A stretch of 64,000 nucleotides of DNA from positions 248,001 through 312,000 of the forward strand of contig NZ_FMYH01000004.1 in assembly GCF_900096585.1 (NCBI RefSeq). The letters run 5' to 3'. This stretch comes from Sanguibacter gelidistatuariae. Lineage in GTDB: Bacteria; Actinomycetota; Actinomycetes; Actinomycetales; Cellulomonadaceae. Within the stretch, counting starts at the first letter, position 1, and each line of letters starts with the position of its first letter. Below, piece by piece: positions 34,948 through 42,968 of this stretch. The notes beneath the pieces are model-generated. The model saw only the letters and a list, made by a program, of their open reading frames with translations, was not told where the DNA came from and searched no databases. A program made the position numbers and the translations under genes.

Positions 34948-35723
34948 TCCGGGACTGCCGTGAGGTGCAGCCGGCACGCGCCGCGTTCGGCGAAGGGGAG
35001 GAGCGTGAGGCCCTCGGAGGCGGCGCCGAGCTCGGCCAGGGCGCCCTGGGCGAGGCCGAGGTGCACCCCGCAGACGACCTCGGGGTGCAGGTGGGCGGCG
35101 GCGAGCAGCGGGCAGCGGCGCAGGCGGATGACCGTCGCGTCGTCGTCGGCCTCGGGGGAGAAGCCGAGCTCGTCGAGGAGGGTGACGACGCGGCGTCGGG
35201 CACAGAGCTCGGCGGCGGGGTCATCGGCGCGGTGGTCGCCGTCGCCGGCGACGCCGCCCATGTCGTCCATGTCTTCGTCCATGTCGCCGGACGCCATCGC
35301 GGTGCGGATGAGGTCCCGTCCCCACTCCATGCCGGCGGCGTCGGCGTCGGCGGCCGGGTTCGCGCTGGTGCGGGCGATGTGCCCGGCGAGGGCCGCGGCC
35401 AGACTGGCGTACTCCTGCGCGTCCTCGCTGAGCCGGGCCTCGATCGTGGCCTCGTAGAGCCAGGCTGGCCGGCCCCGCCCGGTCGTGGGCGCTGGGGTCC
35501 GGGTCGCGGCGCTGGCGGCCACGAGGGCGTCGAGGTGCTCGCGGACGGTGTTGGGGTGCTGGTGCATCATCTCGGCGAGCGCGGTCACGGTGCACGGCTC
35601 GGGCTGGTCGACCAGGTGGTCCAGGATCGCCGACTGGGCGGGGGTCAGCCGCCTGCGGCGGTGCCCGGCAGGTGTGGGCCGGGGGCCGTACTGCGCCTCG
35701 GTGCCGTTCCGAATGATTTTCAC
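34944..35723 (-). CDS. Winged-helix regulator with C-terminal cysteines (COG2345/SufR-like)
   Basis: A 259-aa protein. The N-terminal winged helix (SAILDHLVDQPEPCTVTALAEMM-HQHPNTVREHLD) is ArsR/DeoR-like. The C-terminus holds RRCPLLAAAHLHPEVVCGVH and GACRLH, three cysteines placed like the iron-sulfur ligands of SufR-type regulators. That makes it a candidate NO/redox switch for the operon it heads. Start GTG 35723 is directly downstream of an AT-rich stretch. Between residues 140 and 170 is an Asp/Met-rich insert. Confidence 0.78.
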   Translation of the reverse strand: MKIIRNGTEAQYGPRPTPAGHRRRRLTPAQSAILDHLVDQPEPCTVTALAEMMHQHPNTVREHLDALVAASAATRTPAPTTGRGRPAWLYEATIEARLSEDAQEYASLAAALAGHIARTSANPAADADAAGMEWGRDLIRTAMASGDMDEDMDDMGGVAGDGDHRADDPAAELCARRRVVTLLDELGFSPEADDDATVIRLRRCPLLAAAHLHPEVVCGVHLGLAQGALAELGAASEGLTLLPFAERGACRLHLTAVPE

Positions 35724-35810
35724 GGTTTCCAGTGTAATAAAGTTTTGACCAGTCCCGTCTAGGGCTTTGTCCCTATCTTCGTCGCGGGTGTCCGTCCGGA
35801 GGTCCTTGCC

Positions 35811-36668
35811 ATGTCTGTCGCCCCGAACACCGTCGTCATCGCCTCGAGCGCCGCGGACGCGGCCGCCGTCGAGGCCGTCGTGAGCCATCACGCCGAGCTC
35901 TCCGGAGCGCTCGAGGCGCATGTCCACCGGGTCTTCTCGGCGGTCATCAACAACGACGTCCGCGGAGCCGAGCACGAGCGCGCGGCCCTCGTGGCCTGGT
36001 GCGCGGCCGAACTGCTGCCGCACGCGCTCGCGGAAGAGGCGGCCATGTACCCCGCCGCCCACCAGGACCCGCGTGGACGCCTGCTGATCGACGCGATGAT
36101 CGATGAGCACGCGATCCTGACCGAGCTCGTCGAGGCGATCCGCAAGGCCGTCAACCCGGTGGTCGTGGCAGCCAACGCGCACGCGCTCCGGGTCGTCTTC
36201 GCGAGCCACCTGGCCAAGGAGAACGAGCTCATCCTGCCGCTGCTCGCCGGCTCGCCTGACGTGTCGTTGGCCGAGGTGCTCGAGGGGATGCACGTGTCGC
36301 TGAGCGGGGGCGACGACGCTGGTCACGACGACGCTGGTCACGACCATGCTGGTCACGACCATGCGGTGCCCGACGCCGGCCCGGACGGTGCCGCCTCGGC
36401 GCCGGCGGGCGGCTCCTGCGGCTGCGGCGGGCACGACGACGCAGGCTTCCCCGAGCTGGACGCGACCGCCATCCCGCACGCGATCCGCCACGCGACGATC
36501 TTCGGCGCGCTCGAGGTGGTGGCAGCCGGCGGCGGGCTGGTGCTGCTCGCCCCGCACGCCCCGCTCCCGCTCCTGCGCCAGATCGACGCCCGCTGGCCCG
36601 GCCGCTTCGAGGTCAGCTACCTCCAGGAAGGCCCAGAGATCTGGAAGGTCCAGTTCCTGGCGGCGTAG
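35811..36668 (+). CDS. Hemerythrin-HHE plus DUF2249 protein
   Basis: A 285-aa soluble protein. Residues 20-150 are a hemerythrin-like four-helix bundle with His/Glu ligands (SHHAEL, PHALAEEAAMYP, DEHAIL, SHLAKENELILP). A Gly-His-Asp repeat segment with SCGCGG follows at about 165-210, then DUF2249 to the C-terminus. Hemerythrin-DUF2249 proteins often accompany nitrite/NO genes and may bind NO or oxygen. It is divergent from the nirK operon. Confidence 0.85.
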   Translation: MSVAPNTVVIASSAADAAAVEAVVSHHAELSGALEAHVHRVFSAVINNDVRGAEHERAALVAWCAAELLPHALAEEAAMYPAAHQDPRGRLLIDAMIDEHAILTELVEAIRKAVNPVVVAANAHALRVVFASHLAKENELILPLLAGSPDVSLAEVLEGMHVSLSGGDDAGHDDAGHDHAGHDHAVPDAGPDGAASAPAGGSCGCGGHDDAGFPELDATAIPHAIRHATIFGALEVVAAGGGLVLLAPHAPLPLLRQIDARWPGRFEVSYLQEGPEIWKVQFLAA

Positions 36669-36715
36669 CTAACACCCCCGCACCCGCGCCCCCTCGCACC
36701 CCCGCCCCCTCCCCG

Positions 36716-36814
36716 TCGAACTCGTGAACGGCTCGCCGAACTCGTGAGCCACGGTGGTCCAGGACCGCGAACGTCCCGTGGCTCACGAGCTCGCCGGCGC
36801 GCTCACGAGCTCGA
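36716..36814. repeat. Palindromic repeat C1
   Basis: Inner arms 36737-36754 and 36776-36793 (18 nt, one mismatch) enclose a loop with a GGTCC-A-GGACC hairpin; outer 12-nt arms are 36716-36727 and 36803-36814. It follows the hemerythrin gene. Confidence 0.88.
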
Positions 36815-36873
36815 CGACCGGGATAGTTGGTGCAGGGGCCGAGCATCGGTCGCCGTCCAGTCAGGAGCCCGCC

Positions 36874-37239
36874 ATGTCCGCACCCAACCTCTTCCTCGTC
36901 TACGTGACTGACGTCGTGCGAGCGACCGACTTCTATCGGGACCTGTTCGAGATCGAGCCTGTCATGGTCACCCCTCGGTACGTGTCCTTCGAGGTCGCCC
37001 CCGGCGTCCTGTTCGCGTTGTGGAGCGGGCGGGCCGATCAGGTCACGGCGGAGGTTCCGCGCACCTTCGAGGTTGGGCTGATGGTGCCAGGCTCCGCCGC
37101 CGCCGTCGACGAGGTCTTCGCCCGATGGGTCGCGAAGGGCGTCACAGTTGTCGACGAGCCCTACGACGAAGTGTTCGGCCGCACCTTCCTCGTCGCAGAC
37201 CCCGACGGAAACCTCATCCGCGTCTCGCCGATCGACTAA
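36874..37239 (+). CDS. VOC-family protein
   Basis: A 121-aa single vicinal-oxygen-chelate domain: NLFLVYVTDVVRATDFYRDLF at the start, FLVADPDGNLIRVSPID at the end. It is like the glyoxalase/drug-binding group with no substrate evident. ATG 36874 follows AGGAG by 8 nt. It is flanked on both sides by family C palindromes, which are near identical, and those repeats could let it move or be deleted by recombination. Confidence 0.85.
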   Translation: MSAPNLFLVYVTDVVRATDFYRDLFEIEPVMVTPRYVSFEVAPGVLFALWSGRADQVTAEVPRTFEVGLMVPGSAAAVDEVFARWVAKGVTVVDEPYDEVFGRTFLVADPDGNLIRVSPID

Positions 37240-37265
37240 CCGCCAACGAGGCCCCCACAACCCCG

Positions 37266-37390
37266 TCGAACTCGTGAACGGCTCGCCGAACTCGTGAGCC
37301 ACGGCGGTCCAGGACCGCGGACGTCCCGTGGCTCACGAGTTCGGCGGCGCGCTCACGAGTTCGGCGGCGCGCTCACGAGTTCGGCGACCG
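37266..37390. repeat. Palindromic repeat C2 with triplicated arm
   Basis: Inner arms 37287-37304 and 37326-37343; the 3' arm unit GCTCACGAGTTCGGCGGCGC is present at 37331, 37351 and (slightly changed) 37371. The first 60 nt are nearly identical to C1. It lies between convergent VOC and RidA genes. Confidence 0.88.
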
Positions 37391-37428
37391 GGTCGCTGGC
37401 GACCGGGTGGTCGGGTGGTCGGCGACCG

Positions 37429-37830
37429 TCAGTCGGTGATCGCGAAGGCGTCGATCTCGACGAGCATCTCTTCGCGGGGCAGGCCGGTGAAGACCGTGGT
37501 GCGGGCGGGCAGCACGCCCTTGGGGGAGTTCGCGGAGACGAACGCGCCGTAGGCCTCGTTCATGATCGGGAAGTCCTCGCGCTTGGTGAGGTAAACGCGG
37601 AGCATGACGACGTCGTCGAAGGTCGCCCCGGACGCCTCGATGATCGCCTTGATGTTCTCCAGGGTGCGGGTGGTCTGGGCGGCCACGTCACCGGGGAAGA
37701 GGTATTCGCTCGTGGCGGGGTCGACCGGCCCCTGTCCGGAGACCTGGACGAAGGGACCCTTGCGGATGCCCTGGTGGAAGGTGTGCGCGGGGGCCGGTGC
37801 GTTCGGGGTGCTGACGGCGATCTTGGTCAT
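37429..37830 (-). CDS. RidA/YjgF-family enamine/imine deaminase
   Basis: A 133-aa RidA-like protein. VSGQGPVDPAT, ENIKAIIEASG and PARTTVFTGLPREEMLVEIDAFA cover the active site; the Arg in PAR fits the catalytic carboxylate-binding Arg. RidA hydrolyses reactive 2-aminoacrylate and related enamines made by PLP dehydratases. It is the last gene of an operon whose previous gene encodes such a dehydratase, so the fit is direct. ATG 37830 has AAGGA upstream. Confidence 0.9.
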   Translation of the reverse strand: MTKIAVSTPNAPAPAHTFHQGIRKGPFVQVSGQGPVDPATSEYLFPGDVAAQTTRTLENIKAIIEASGATFDDVVMLRVYLTKREDFPIMNEAYGAFVSANSPKGVLPARTTVFTGLPREEMLVEIDAFAITD

Positions 37831-37871
37831 GAGAGTCCTTCATCGATGGTGGTGCTGGTGGATGGAGACGA

Positions 37872-39347
37872 TCAGAAGTCGGTTGTGACGATCTCGACGA
37901 CGCGGTCGGAGTTGTCGACGATCACGGCCATCCGCCACTTGTCGAAGAGCGTGCACGGGTGGGAGATACCGAAGCCGACGACGTCGCCGGGCGCCAGGCC
38001 CGCCTCCGCCGTGACGGTCAGGTAGAGGTGCTGGTCGTTGAGCGCGGTGACCTGCGCCCCGGCCAGGTCGGTGACCGGTCCCGGCGTCCCGTCCTCGAGC
38101 GCGCGGCGCACGGTCAGGGCGACCGGGAGGTCGATGTCGTAGGACACGTCGCGGCGCCCGACGCCGCAGATCGCCAGTCCGGGCTCGGGCACCGAGAGCA
38201 CCTGGCCCCACACGGTCGCGGCGGCGCGCATCGGCTCGGCGCCGGGGATCCGGGTCCACGGGTCCATCCGGGCGCAGAACCCGTGGTCGTGGGTGATGTA
38301 CGCCCCCGATCGCACGACGACGCGCACCGGCCAGGCGGCCGGTCCGGCGGAGGCCTCGCCCGACTGCGCGACGTCGCCCGACTGCGCGACGTCGCCCGAC
38401 TGCGCGACGTCGCCGGGTTGCGTGCCGCTGCTGGCCTGCCCGACCATCACCTCCCCCGGCAGCTCGGCGAGCACGACGTCGAGGAAGGAGCTGCCGCCCG
38501 CGGACACGACGACCGGTCGCCCCGCCGGGATGAGTCCCGCGGCGCAGATGCCCGCGGCGACCGCGCGCAGGTCCTGGCAGTAGGCGGCCACCGTGGCCAG
38601 GTCGGCCTGCGAGGTGCCCGAGGCGGCGGAGCCCTCGTAGCCGGCCACGCCGACCAAGGTGAGCCCGGAACCCGCGACCGCACGGGCCAGGTCGATCGCC
38701 GCGGCGACCCCGCGCACGCCCGTCCGCCCACCGGCCACGCCGAGCTCGACGAGCACCCCGAGCCGCGCGCGGACCTCCGGGGGAGTCCCGGCGAAGCCGC
38801 GGGCGAGCAGGTCGAGCCCCACCTGGGAGTCGACGTACAGCCAGATCTCCGCGGCCGGCCCGGCGTTGCCGCGCGCCACAGAACCCGCCTCCGCGGCAAC
38901 CGCCCGCGTGAGCTCCTCGCGGATCCAGGCGATCTCCCGCGGGTCGTACAGCTCGTTGGCGAGGAACACCCGCTCGGTGCCCCAGTCCCGCACGGTCCGC
39001 AGCTGGGCGGCGTTGGCCACGGTCGCCCCCCATGCGCCGTGCGCCCGTTGGCGCGCGAAGAGCTGGGCGGACATCGCCGTCTTGACGTGCGGGGCGTGCT
39101 CGACGCTGGCGCGCGCGCACAGCCGCTCCATGAGCGTCAGGTTGTGCTCGACGGCGTCCTCATCGAGGGTGAGCAGCGGCCAGGAGAACTGTGGTCCGGT
39201 AACGAGCGGGCGATGCGCAGCGGAGGCACCGACCACGCCATCGAGTGAGGCCGGGCCGGTCAGCAGCAGCCCCTTGGTCCGGGGGCCCAGCGGCGCGGCA
39301 GGTGTTCCGGGCCGGTCAGCAGGAACGATGAGGCCGACGGCGTTCAC
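37872..39347 (-). CDS. D-serine/D-threonine dehydratase-like PLP enzyme
   Basis: A 491-aa fold-type III enzyme (alanine-racemase barrel N-terminus). K89 in HAPHVKT is the PLP Lys, and SHPCTLFDKW near the C-terminus supplies His and Cys ligands for the zinc used by DSD1-type D-serine dehydratases. Products would be pyruvate or 2-oxobutanoate, ammonia and a transient enamine. GTG 39347 overlaps the D-aminoacylase stop as GTGA. An in-frame 18-bp triplication adds QSGDVA units mid-protein. Confidence 0.85.
   Translation of the reverse strand: MNAVGLIVPADRPGTPAAPLGPRTKGLLLTGPASLDGVVGASAAHRPLVTGPQFSWPLLTLDEDAVEHNLTLMERLCARASVEHAPHVKTAMSAQLFARQRAHGAWGATVANAAQLRTVRDWGTERVFLANELYDPREIAWIREELTRAVAAEAGSVARGNAGPAAEIWLYVDSQVGLDLLARGFAGTPPEVRARLGVLVELGVAGGRTGVRGVAAAIDLARAVAGSGLTLVGVAGYEGSAASGTSQADLATVAAYCQDLRAVAAGICAAGLIPAGRPVVVSAGGSSFLDVVLAELPGEVMVGQASSGTQPGDVAQSGDVAQSGDVAQSGEASAGPAAWPVRVVVRSGAYITHDHGFCARMDPWTRIPGAEPMRAAATVWGQVLSVPEPGLAICGVGRRDVSYDIDLPVALTVRRALEDGTPGPVTDLAGAQVTALNDQHLYLTVTAEAGLAPGDVVGFGISHPCTLFDKWRMAVIVDNSDRVVEIVTTDF
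38356..38411. repeat. In-frame 18-bp tandem repeat
   Basis: CCCGACTGCGCGACGTCG is present three times in tandem plus a diverged fourth, encoding QSGDVA repeats in the dehydratase gene. Confidence 0.85.
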
Positions 39348-40993
39348 GACCGCACCCCGCCCTCGGTGCGGACGGCGGTAGGCGCGGCCGGGCGAGAGCC
39401 CCCCGGCCGCAGCGCCCGCCCCGGCAGGAGCCCAGTCATCGCGCCCCCCACCAGCACCGGCACGCCGGCGACGAGCACGTCGTCGATCCCGCTAGCGAGC
39501 TGGCGCGGGTTCTCATACGTCGCCTCGTCGCGCACCCGGTCGGGGTCCACGAGCACGACGTCGGCCGCCATGCCGGGCAGCAGCTGCCCGCGGTCCGTGA
39601 AGCCGAAGCGACGGGCGGCCGCGGTCGACAGGTGGTCCTGGGCGTCGGCCCACGTCCAGTCGCCGAGGTCGCGGACGTGCTCTGAGAGGAACCGCGCGAA
39701 GGCGCCCCAGCCGCGTGGGTGCGGGCGCCCGCCGGCGTAGATCGCGTCGGACCCGCCCATGTGTGCGCCGTGGCGCAGCAGCGTTCGCACCGACTCGGGG
39801 GAGTTGGTCGGCGGCTGGGCGAACACGCACCCGGCCCGCAGACCCGTGCTGACCAGCAGCTCGACCGCGGCGTCCGCGGGGGACAGGCCCAGGCGAGCGG
39901 CGACGTCGGGCAGGGTCATGCCCTCGGTCCAGTTCAGCTCGCCGGGCACGGCCGCCATGGTGACGCGCCCCCAGAGGTCGGCCAGGGCGGGGAAGTGCTC
40001 GGTGTGCAGGCGGGCCAGGACGGATTCGTCGCGTAGCAGCTGCACGGTCCGGGCGGGGTCGGCGATGGGCAGCCAGGTGGGTAGGGAGACCATCGACAGG
40101 ATCGAGCAGCCGCGCAGGTAGGGGTAGGAGTCGAAGGTGACGTCGAGGCCCTCGGCGAGGGCCGCGTCGACGTAGCCGGCGAGCTCGGCGGCGGGGCCGT
40201 GATAGTGCGAGACGTGGGTGGCCACGTCCGTCTCCCGGGCGAGGTCCATGAGCTCGGCCATCGCTGCGCCGGCCTTCTCCTCGTAGCCGCGCATGTGGCT
40301 CACGTGCGGGAGCCCGCGCCCGGCCAGGACCGCGGTGAGCGCAAGCAGCTCCTGGCGCTCGGCGTAGGAGGCGGGCACGTACTCGAGCCCGGTCGACATG
40401 CCGCAGGCGCCCTCGTCGAGGCCGCGGATCAGCGCGTCGGCCATGGCCGCGATCTCGCCCGGCGTCGCCGGGCGGGCCGCATCGCCGAGCGCGCCGTAGC
40501 GCAGCGTGCCGTGCGGCACGAGGTAGGCGACGTTGAGCGGGGTGGTCCGGTCGTACGTGGCGAGCAGCTCCGCGACGGAGCCGCCGCGGAAGGTCGGGTG
40601 CTCGCCGTTGATCGCGGAGAAGTAGCCCGTCGCCCAGGCGAAGGCGCCTGGGGCGCCCGCTCCGGCGTCGGGCATGGCGGGCCCGCCCGCAGCGCGCGCG
40701 GAGGGCGCGTAGGACACGCCGTCCTGCCCGACGACGATGCTCGTCACCCCCTGGCGGAGCATGGCGTGCTGGACGTCGGTATCCAGGACCGCGGCCTCGC
40801 CGTGGACGTGGGAGTCGATGAACCCGGGGAAGGCGATCCGGCCGTCGGCATCGATGACGTGGCCGTCGCCGGTGGGCCGCGCCCCCGACTGAGTGACGGA
40901 CACGACGGTGTCGCTCAGGTGCAGGTCGACCGGGTGGCTGAGGCCGTCGGCGCTGTGGGCGTCGGGCAGGCGGGCCCCGTGGATGATCGTCAT
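39344..40993 (-). CDS. N-acyl-D-amino-acid deacylase (amidohydrolase)
   Basis: A 549-aa D-aminoacylase/dihydroorotase-type amidohydrolase. H62 and H64 in GFIDSHVHGE bind zinc, and STGLEYVP, VSHMRGYE, THVSHYHG and GRPHPRGWGAFARFL are family blocks. It releases free D-amino acids from N-acyl forms or N-acylated peptides. ATG 40993 overlaps the GH20 stop as ATGA, and its stop overlaps the next gene as GTGA, so it is the middle of the operon. Confidence 0.9.
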   Translation of the reverse strand: MTIIHGARLPDAHSADGLSHPVDLHLSDTVVSVTQSGARPTGDGHVIDADGRIAFPGFIDSHVHGEAAVLDTDVQHAMLRQGVTSIVVGQDGVSYAPSARAAGGPAMPDAGAGAPGAFAWATGYFSAINGEHPTFRGGSVAELLATYDRTTPLNVAYLVPHGTLRYGALGDAARPATPGEIAAMADALIRGLDEGACGMSTGLEYVPASYAERQELLALTAVLAGRGLPHVSHMRGYEEKAGAAMAELMDLARETDVATHVSHYHGPAAELAGYVDAALAEGLDVTFDSYPYLRGCSILSMVSLPTWLPIADPARTVQLLRDESVLARLHTEHFPALADLWGRVTMAAVPGELNWTEGMTLPDVAARLGLSPADAAVELLVSTGLRAGCVFAQPPTNSPESVRTLLRHGAHMGGSDAIYAGGRPHPRGWGAFARFLSEHVRDLGDWTWADAQDHLSTAAARRFGFTDRGQLLPGMAADVVLVDPDRVRDEATYENPRQLASGIDDVLVAGVPVLVGGAMTGLLPGRALRPGGSRPAAPTAVRTEGGVRS

Positions 40994-42810
40994 GCGTGCG
41001 CTCCTGCGTCGGCTCCGGCTGTACCGGCCTCGTCAGCGTTGTCCTCGTGCCAGCCGCCCGCGCCGGCCCAGCCGGCCGCGGCCATCTCGGCGGCCAGGTC
41101 GCGGGGGAAGCCCTCCGCACCCGGGCGCGACTGCCAGGGCCTGGGTCCGTCCAGGGGGCGGTAGTCGACCCCCGCGGCGTCCAGGCGCGGCAGGTGCACG
41201 GCCAGGCGCGCCATGAACTCGGTCGAGGCGGGGGAGCCGGGCGCGCGATCGGTCGGCGGGCTCCACACGACCTCGGCGAAGGCCGCCAGCCGCGGGAACG
41301 TCAGGTAGTCGATCCGGCGCGCGGACTCGAGGTGCTCGGTCCAGACCTGCGCCTGCGCGCCGACGAGCGCACCGGGGGCGGAGTCGAGGTCGGGGTGCAG
41401 CCGGTAGACCTCGGCGGGCACGGTCTCGAAGGCGAGCACGTCCTCGATGGTCCGCAGGAACCCGACGGGGGTCGGTTCCCCAGGTCCCTCACCGGACCGG
41501 TGGTCGAGGTAGACGACCTGCTCGGGGGCCATGACGACGTCGTGCCCGGCCTCCATGGCCACCGCGCCGACCGTCACGCCGCGCCACGCGGTGACGATCG
41601 CCTCGGTGGGCAGGGCGGGGGAGAATGCCTCGTCCCAGACGACCGGACGGCGTCCGGCGGCGATGACGTGCTCGCTCAGCCGGGCGATGAACCAGCCGTG
41701 CAGCTCGCGGACGTGCTCGAGCCCGAGGGCGGTCGCCTGCGCGACGATCTCGGGGCTGTCCAGCCACAGCGTCGTGGGGACCTCGTCCCCGCCCAGGCCG
41801 ATCCATGGGGAGTCGAAGACGTCGAGGACCTCGTCGAGCACGCCCCGGAAGAACTCGAGCGAGGCCTCGGAGGGGTCGAGAACCTCGGTGCTGACCCCCC
41901 ACGTGGTGCGCACGGTGTGCGGCTGCTTGCGGGTGCCGAGCTCGGGGTAGGCCGCCACGGCCGCCTCGACGTGACCCGGCACGTCGATCTCGGGGACGAC
42001 GGTCACGCCGCGCTCGCGGGCGAAGGCGACGATCTCGCGGAGGTCGTCCTGGGTGTAGAAGCCGCCGTGCGGCTGCCCGTCCGTGATCCCGCTCCGCCAG
42101 GTGCCGACGCCGGTCTCGGCGCGCCAGGAGCCGACCTCGGTCAGCTTCGGGTAGCGGGTGATCTCCATCCGCCAGCCCTGGTCGTCGGTCAGGTGCAGCT
42201 GGAGCACGTTGAGCTTGTGCGCGGCGGCCAGGTCGATGAAGCGCAGCACGTCGCGCTTGGGCAGGAAGTGGCGGGCTACGTCGAGCAGGACCCCGCGCCA
42301 CGGGTAGCGCGGGTGGTCGGCGACGGCGATGTGGGGGAGTGCGACGTGCGTGGGCGGGCCGGCCACGCGGAAGGCGCGCGGCCCCGCGAGCTGGCGCAGG
42401 GTCTGGGCGGCGCTGTGGGCGCCCTCGGCGCCACCCGCCTGCACGACGACGCCGGTCGCGCCGATCTGCAGGCGATAGCCGGCCGCGGGCAGGGTCTCGT
42501 CGAGGTCGAAGGAGACGGCCGCGGTGGGGAGGGCCGCGGTGGGGAGGGTGGAGTGCGCGTCGTCGGACGGACTCGTGGTGGATTGCGCCGAGTTGGATGA
42601 CGCCGCGTCAGATGGCTTCGTGACCTGGAAGGCGAGGTCGAGGCCAAAGGCGGCCTCGGTGACCGCGCGCCACCAGCGCGCACCCGCGCGCAGGGCCGGG
42701 TGAGCGCTCACCCGCGCGCCGTCGTCGAGCACGAAGAACGCGCCCTCCGCGGGGGTCTCGACGTGGACAGGGGCAGGGAGGAGACCGTACGGCGCCGCGG
42801 AAGAAGTCAC
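40990..42810 (-). CDS. Beta-N-acetylhexosaminidase (GH20)
   Basis: A 606-aa GH20 enzyme without a signal peptide, so cytoplasmic. An N-terminal GH20b domain precedes the barrel; DVARHFLP, HLTDDQGWR and the catalytic pair D342-E343 in GLGGDEVP are present. It removes terminal beta-GlcNAc/GalNAc, for example from imported chitobiose or muropeptide sugars. It heads a four-gene operon with D-amino-acid enzymes. GTG 42810 is preceded at 7 nt by TAGGCT, suggesting a leaderless transcript. Confidence 0.92.
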   Translation of the reverse strand: MTSSAAPYGLLPAPVHVETPAEGAFFVLDDGARVSAHPALRAGARWWRAVTEAAFGLDLAFQVTKPSDAASSNSAQSTTSPSDDAHSTLPTAALPTAAVSFDLDETLPAAGYRLQIGATGVVVQAGGAEGAHSAAQTLRQLAGPRAFRVAGPPTHVALPHIAVADHPRYPWRGVLLDVARHFLPKRDVLRFIDLAAAHKLNVLQLHLTDDQGWRMEITRYPKLTEVGSWRAETGVGTWRSGITDGQPHGGFYTQDDLREIVAFARERGVTVVPEIDVPGHVEAAVAAYPELGTRKQPHTVRTTWGVSTEVLDPSEASLEFFRGVLDEVLDVFDSPWIGLGGDEVPTTLWLDSPEIVAQATALGLEHVRELHGWFIARLSEHVIAAGRRPVVWDEAFSPALPTEAIVTAWRGVTVGAVAMEAGHDVVMAPEQVVYLDHRSGEGPGEPTPVGFLRTIEDVLAFETVPAEVYRLHPDLDSAPGALVGAQAQVWTEHLESARRIDYLTFPRLAAFAEVVWSPPTDRAPGSPASTEFMARLAVHLPRLDAAGVDYRPLDGPRPWQSRPGAEGFPRDLAAEMAAAGWAGAGGWHEDNADEAGTAGADAGAHA

Positions 42811-42817
42811 CCGATCG

Positions 42818-42823
42818 AGCCTA
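42818..42823 (-). promoter_or_regulatory. -10-like TAGGCT, 7 nt before start
   Basis: On the minus strand TAGGCT precedes GTG 42810 by 7 nt. Upstream is an AT-rich segment (42833-42857) with GTTAGTAAAC and GCTGACAAAC that could be an operator. Confidence 0.4.
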
Positions 42824-42928
42824 GCCGGAAAACCGAGTTAGTAAACAATGCTGACAAACGCTGGACGGGGCGGAGCGGGCCTGCCGGGACCTTTGGCCCA
42901 GGGAGGCGGGGTGCGCGGAGCCTACGGT

Positions 42929-42957
42929 TCAGTAAGTTACGCCACCGTAGGTATCGA
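42929..42957. promoter_or_regulatory. Operator-like site shared with trhA/uppS
   Basis: AGTAAGTTACG-CCAC-CGTAGGT matches 18 of 22 positions of the perfect palindrome at 29958-29983, with the same 4-nt spacer. It lies just upstream of the nitronate monooxygenase start. Confidence 0.55.
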
Positions 42958-42968
42958 AGGGGACGTTC

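Noticed and set aside
33679-35457. A 592-codon plus-strand open frame over the NnrS-like and regulator genes
   Set aside because: Antisense shadow; the real genes have GTGA-coupled starts and hydrophobic segments in the other strand.
36716-37390. Insertion-sequence ends around the VOC gene
   Set aside because: The repeats are direct, not inverted, no transposase is present and no target-site duplication is seen.
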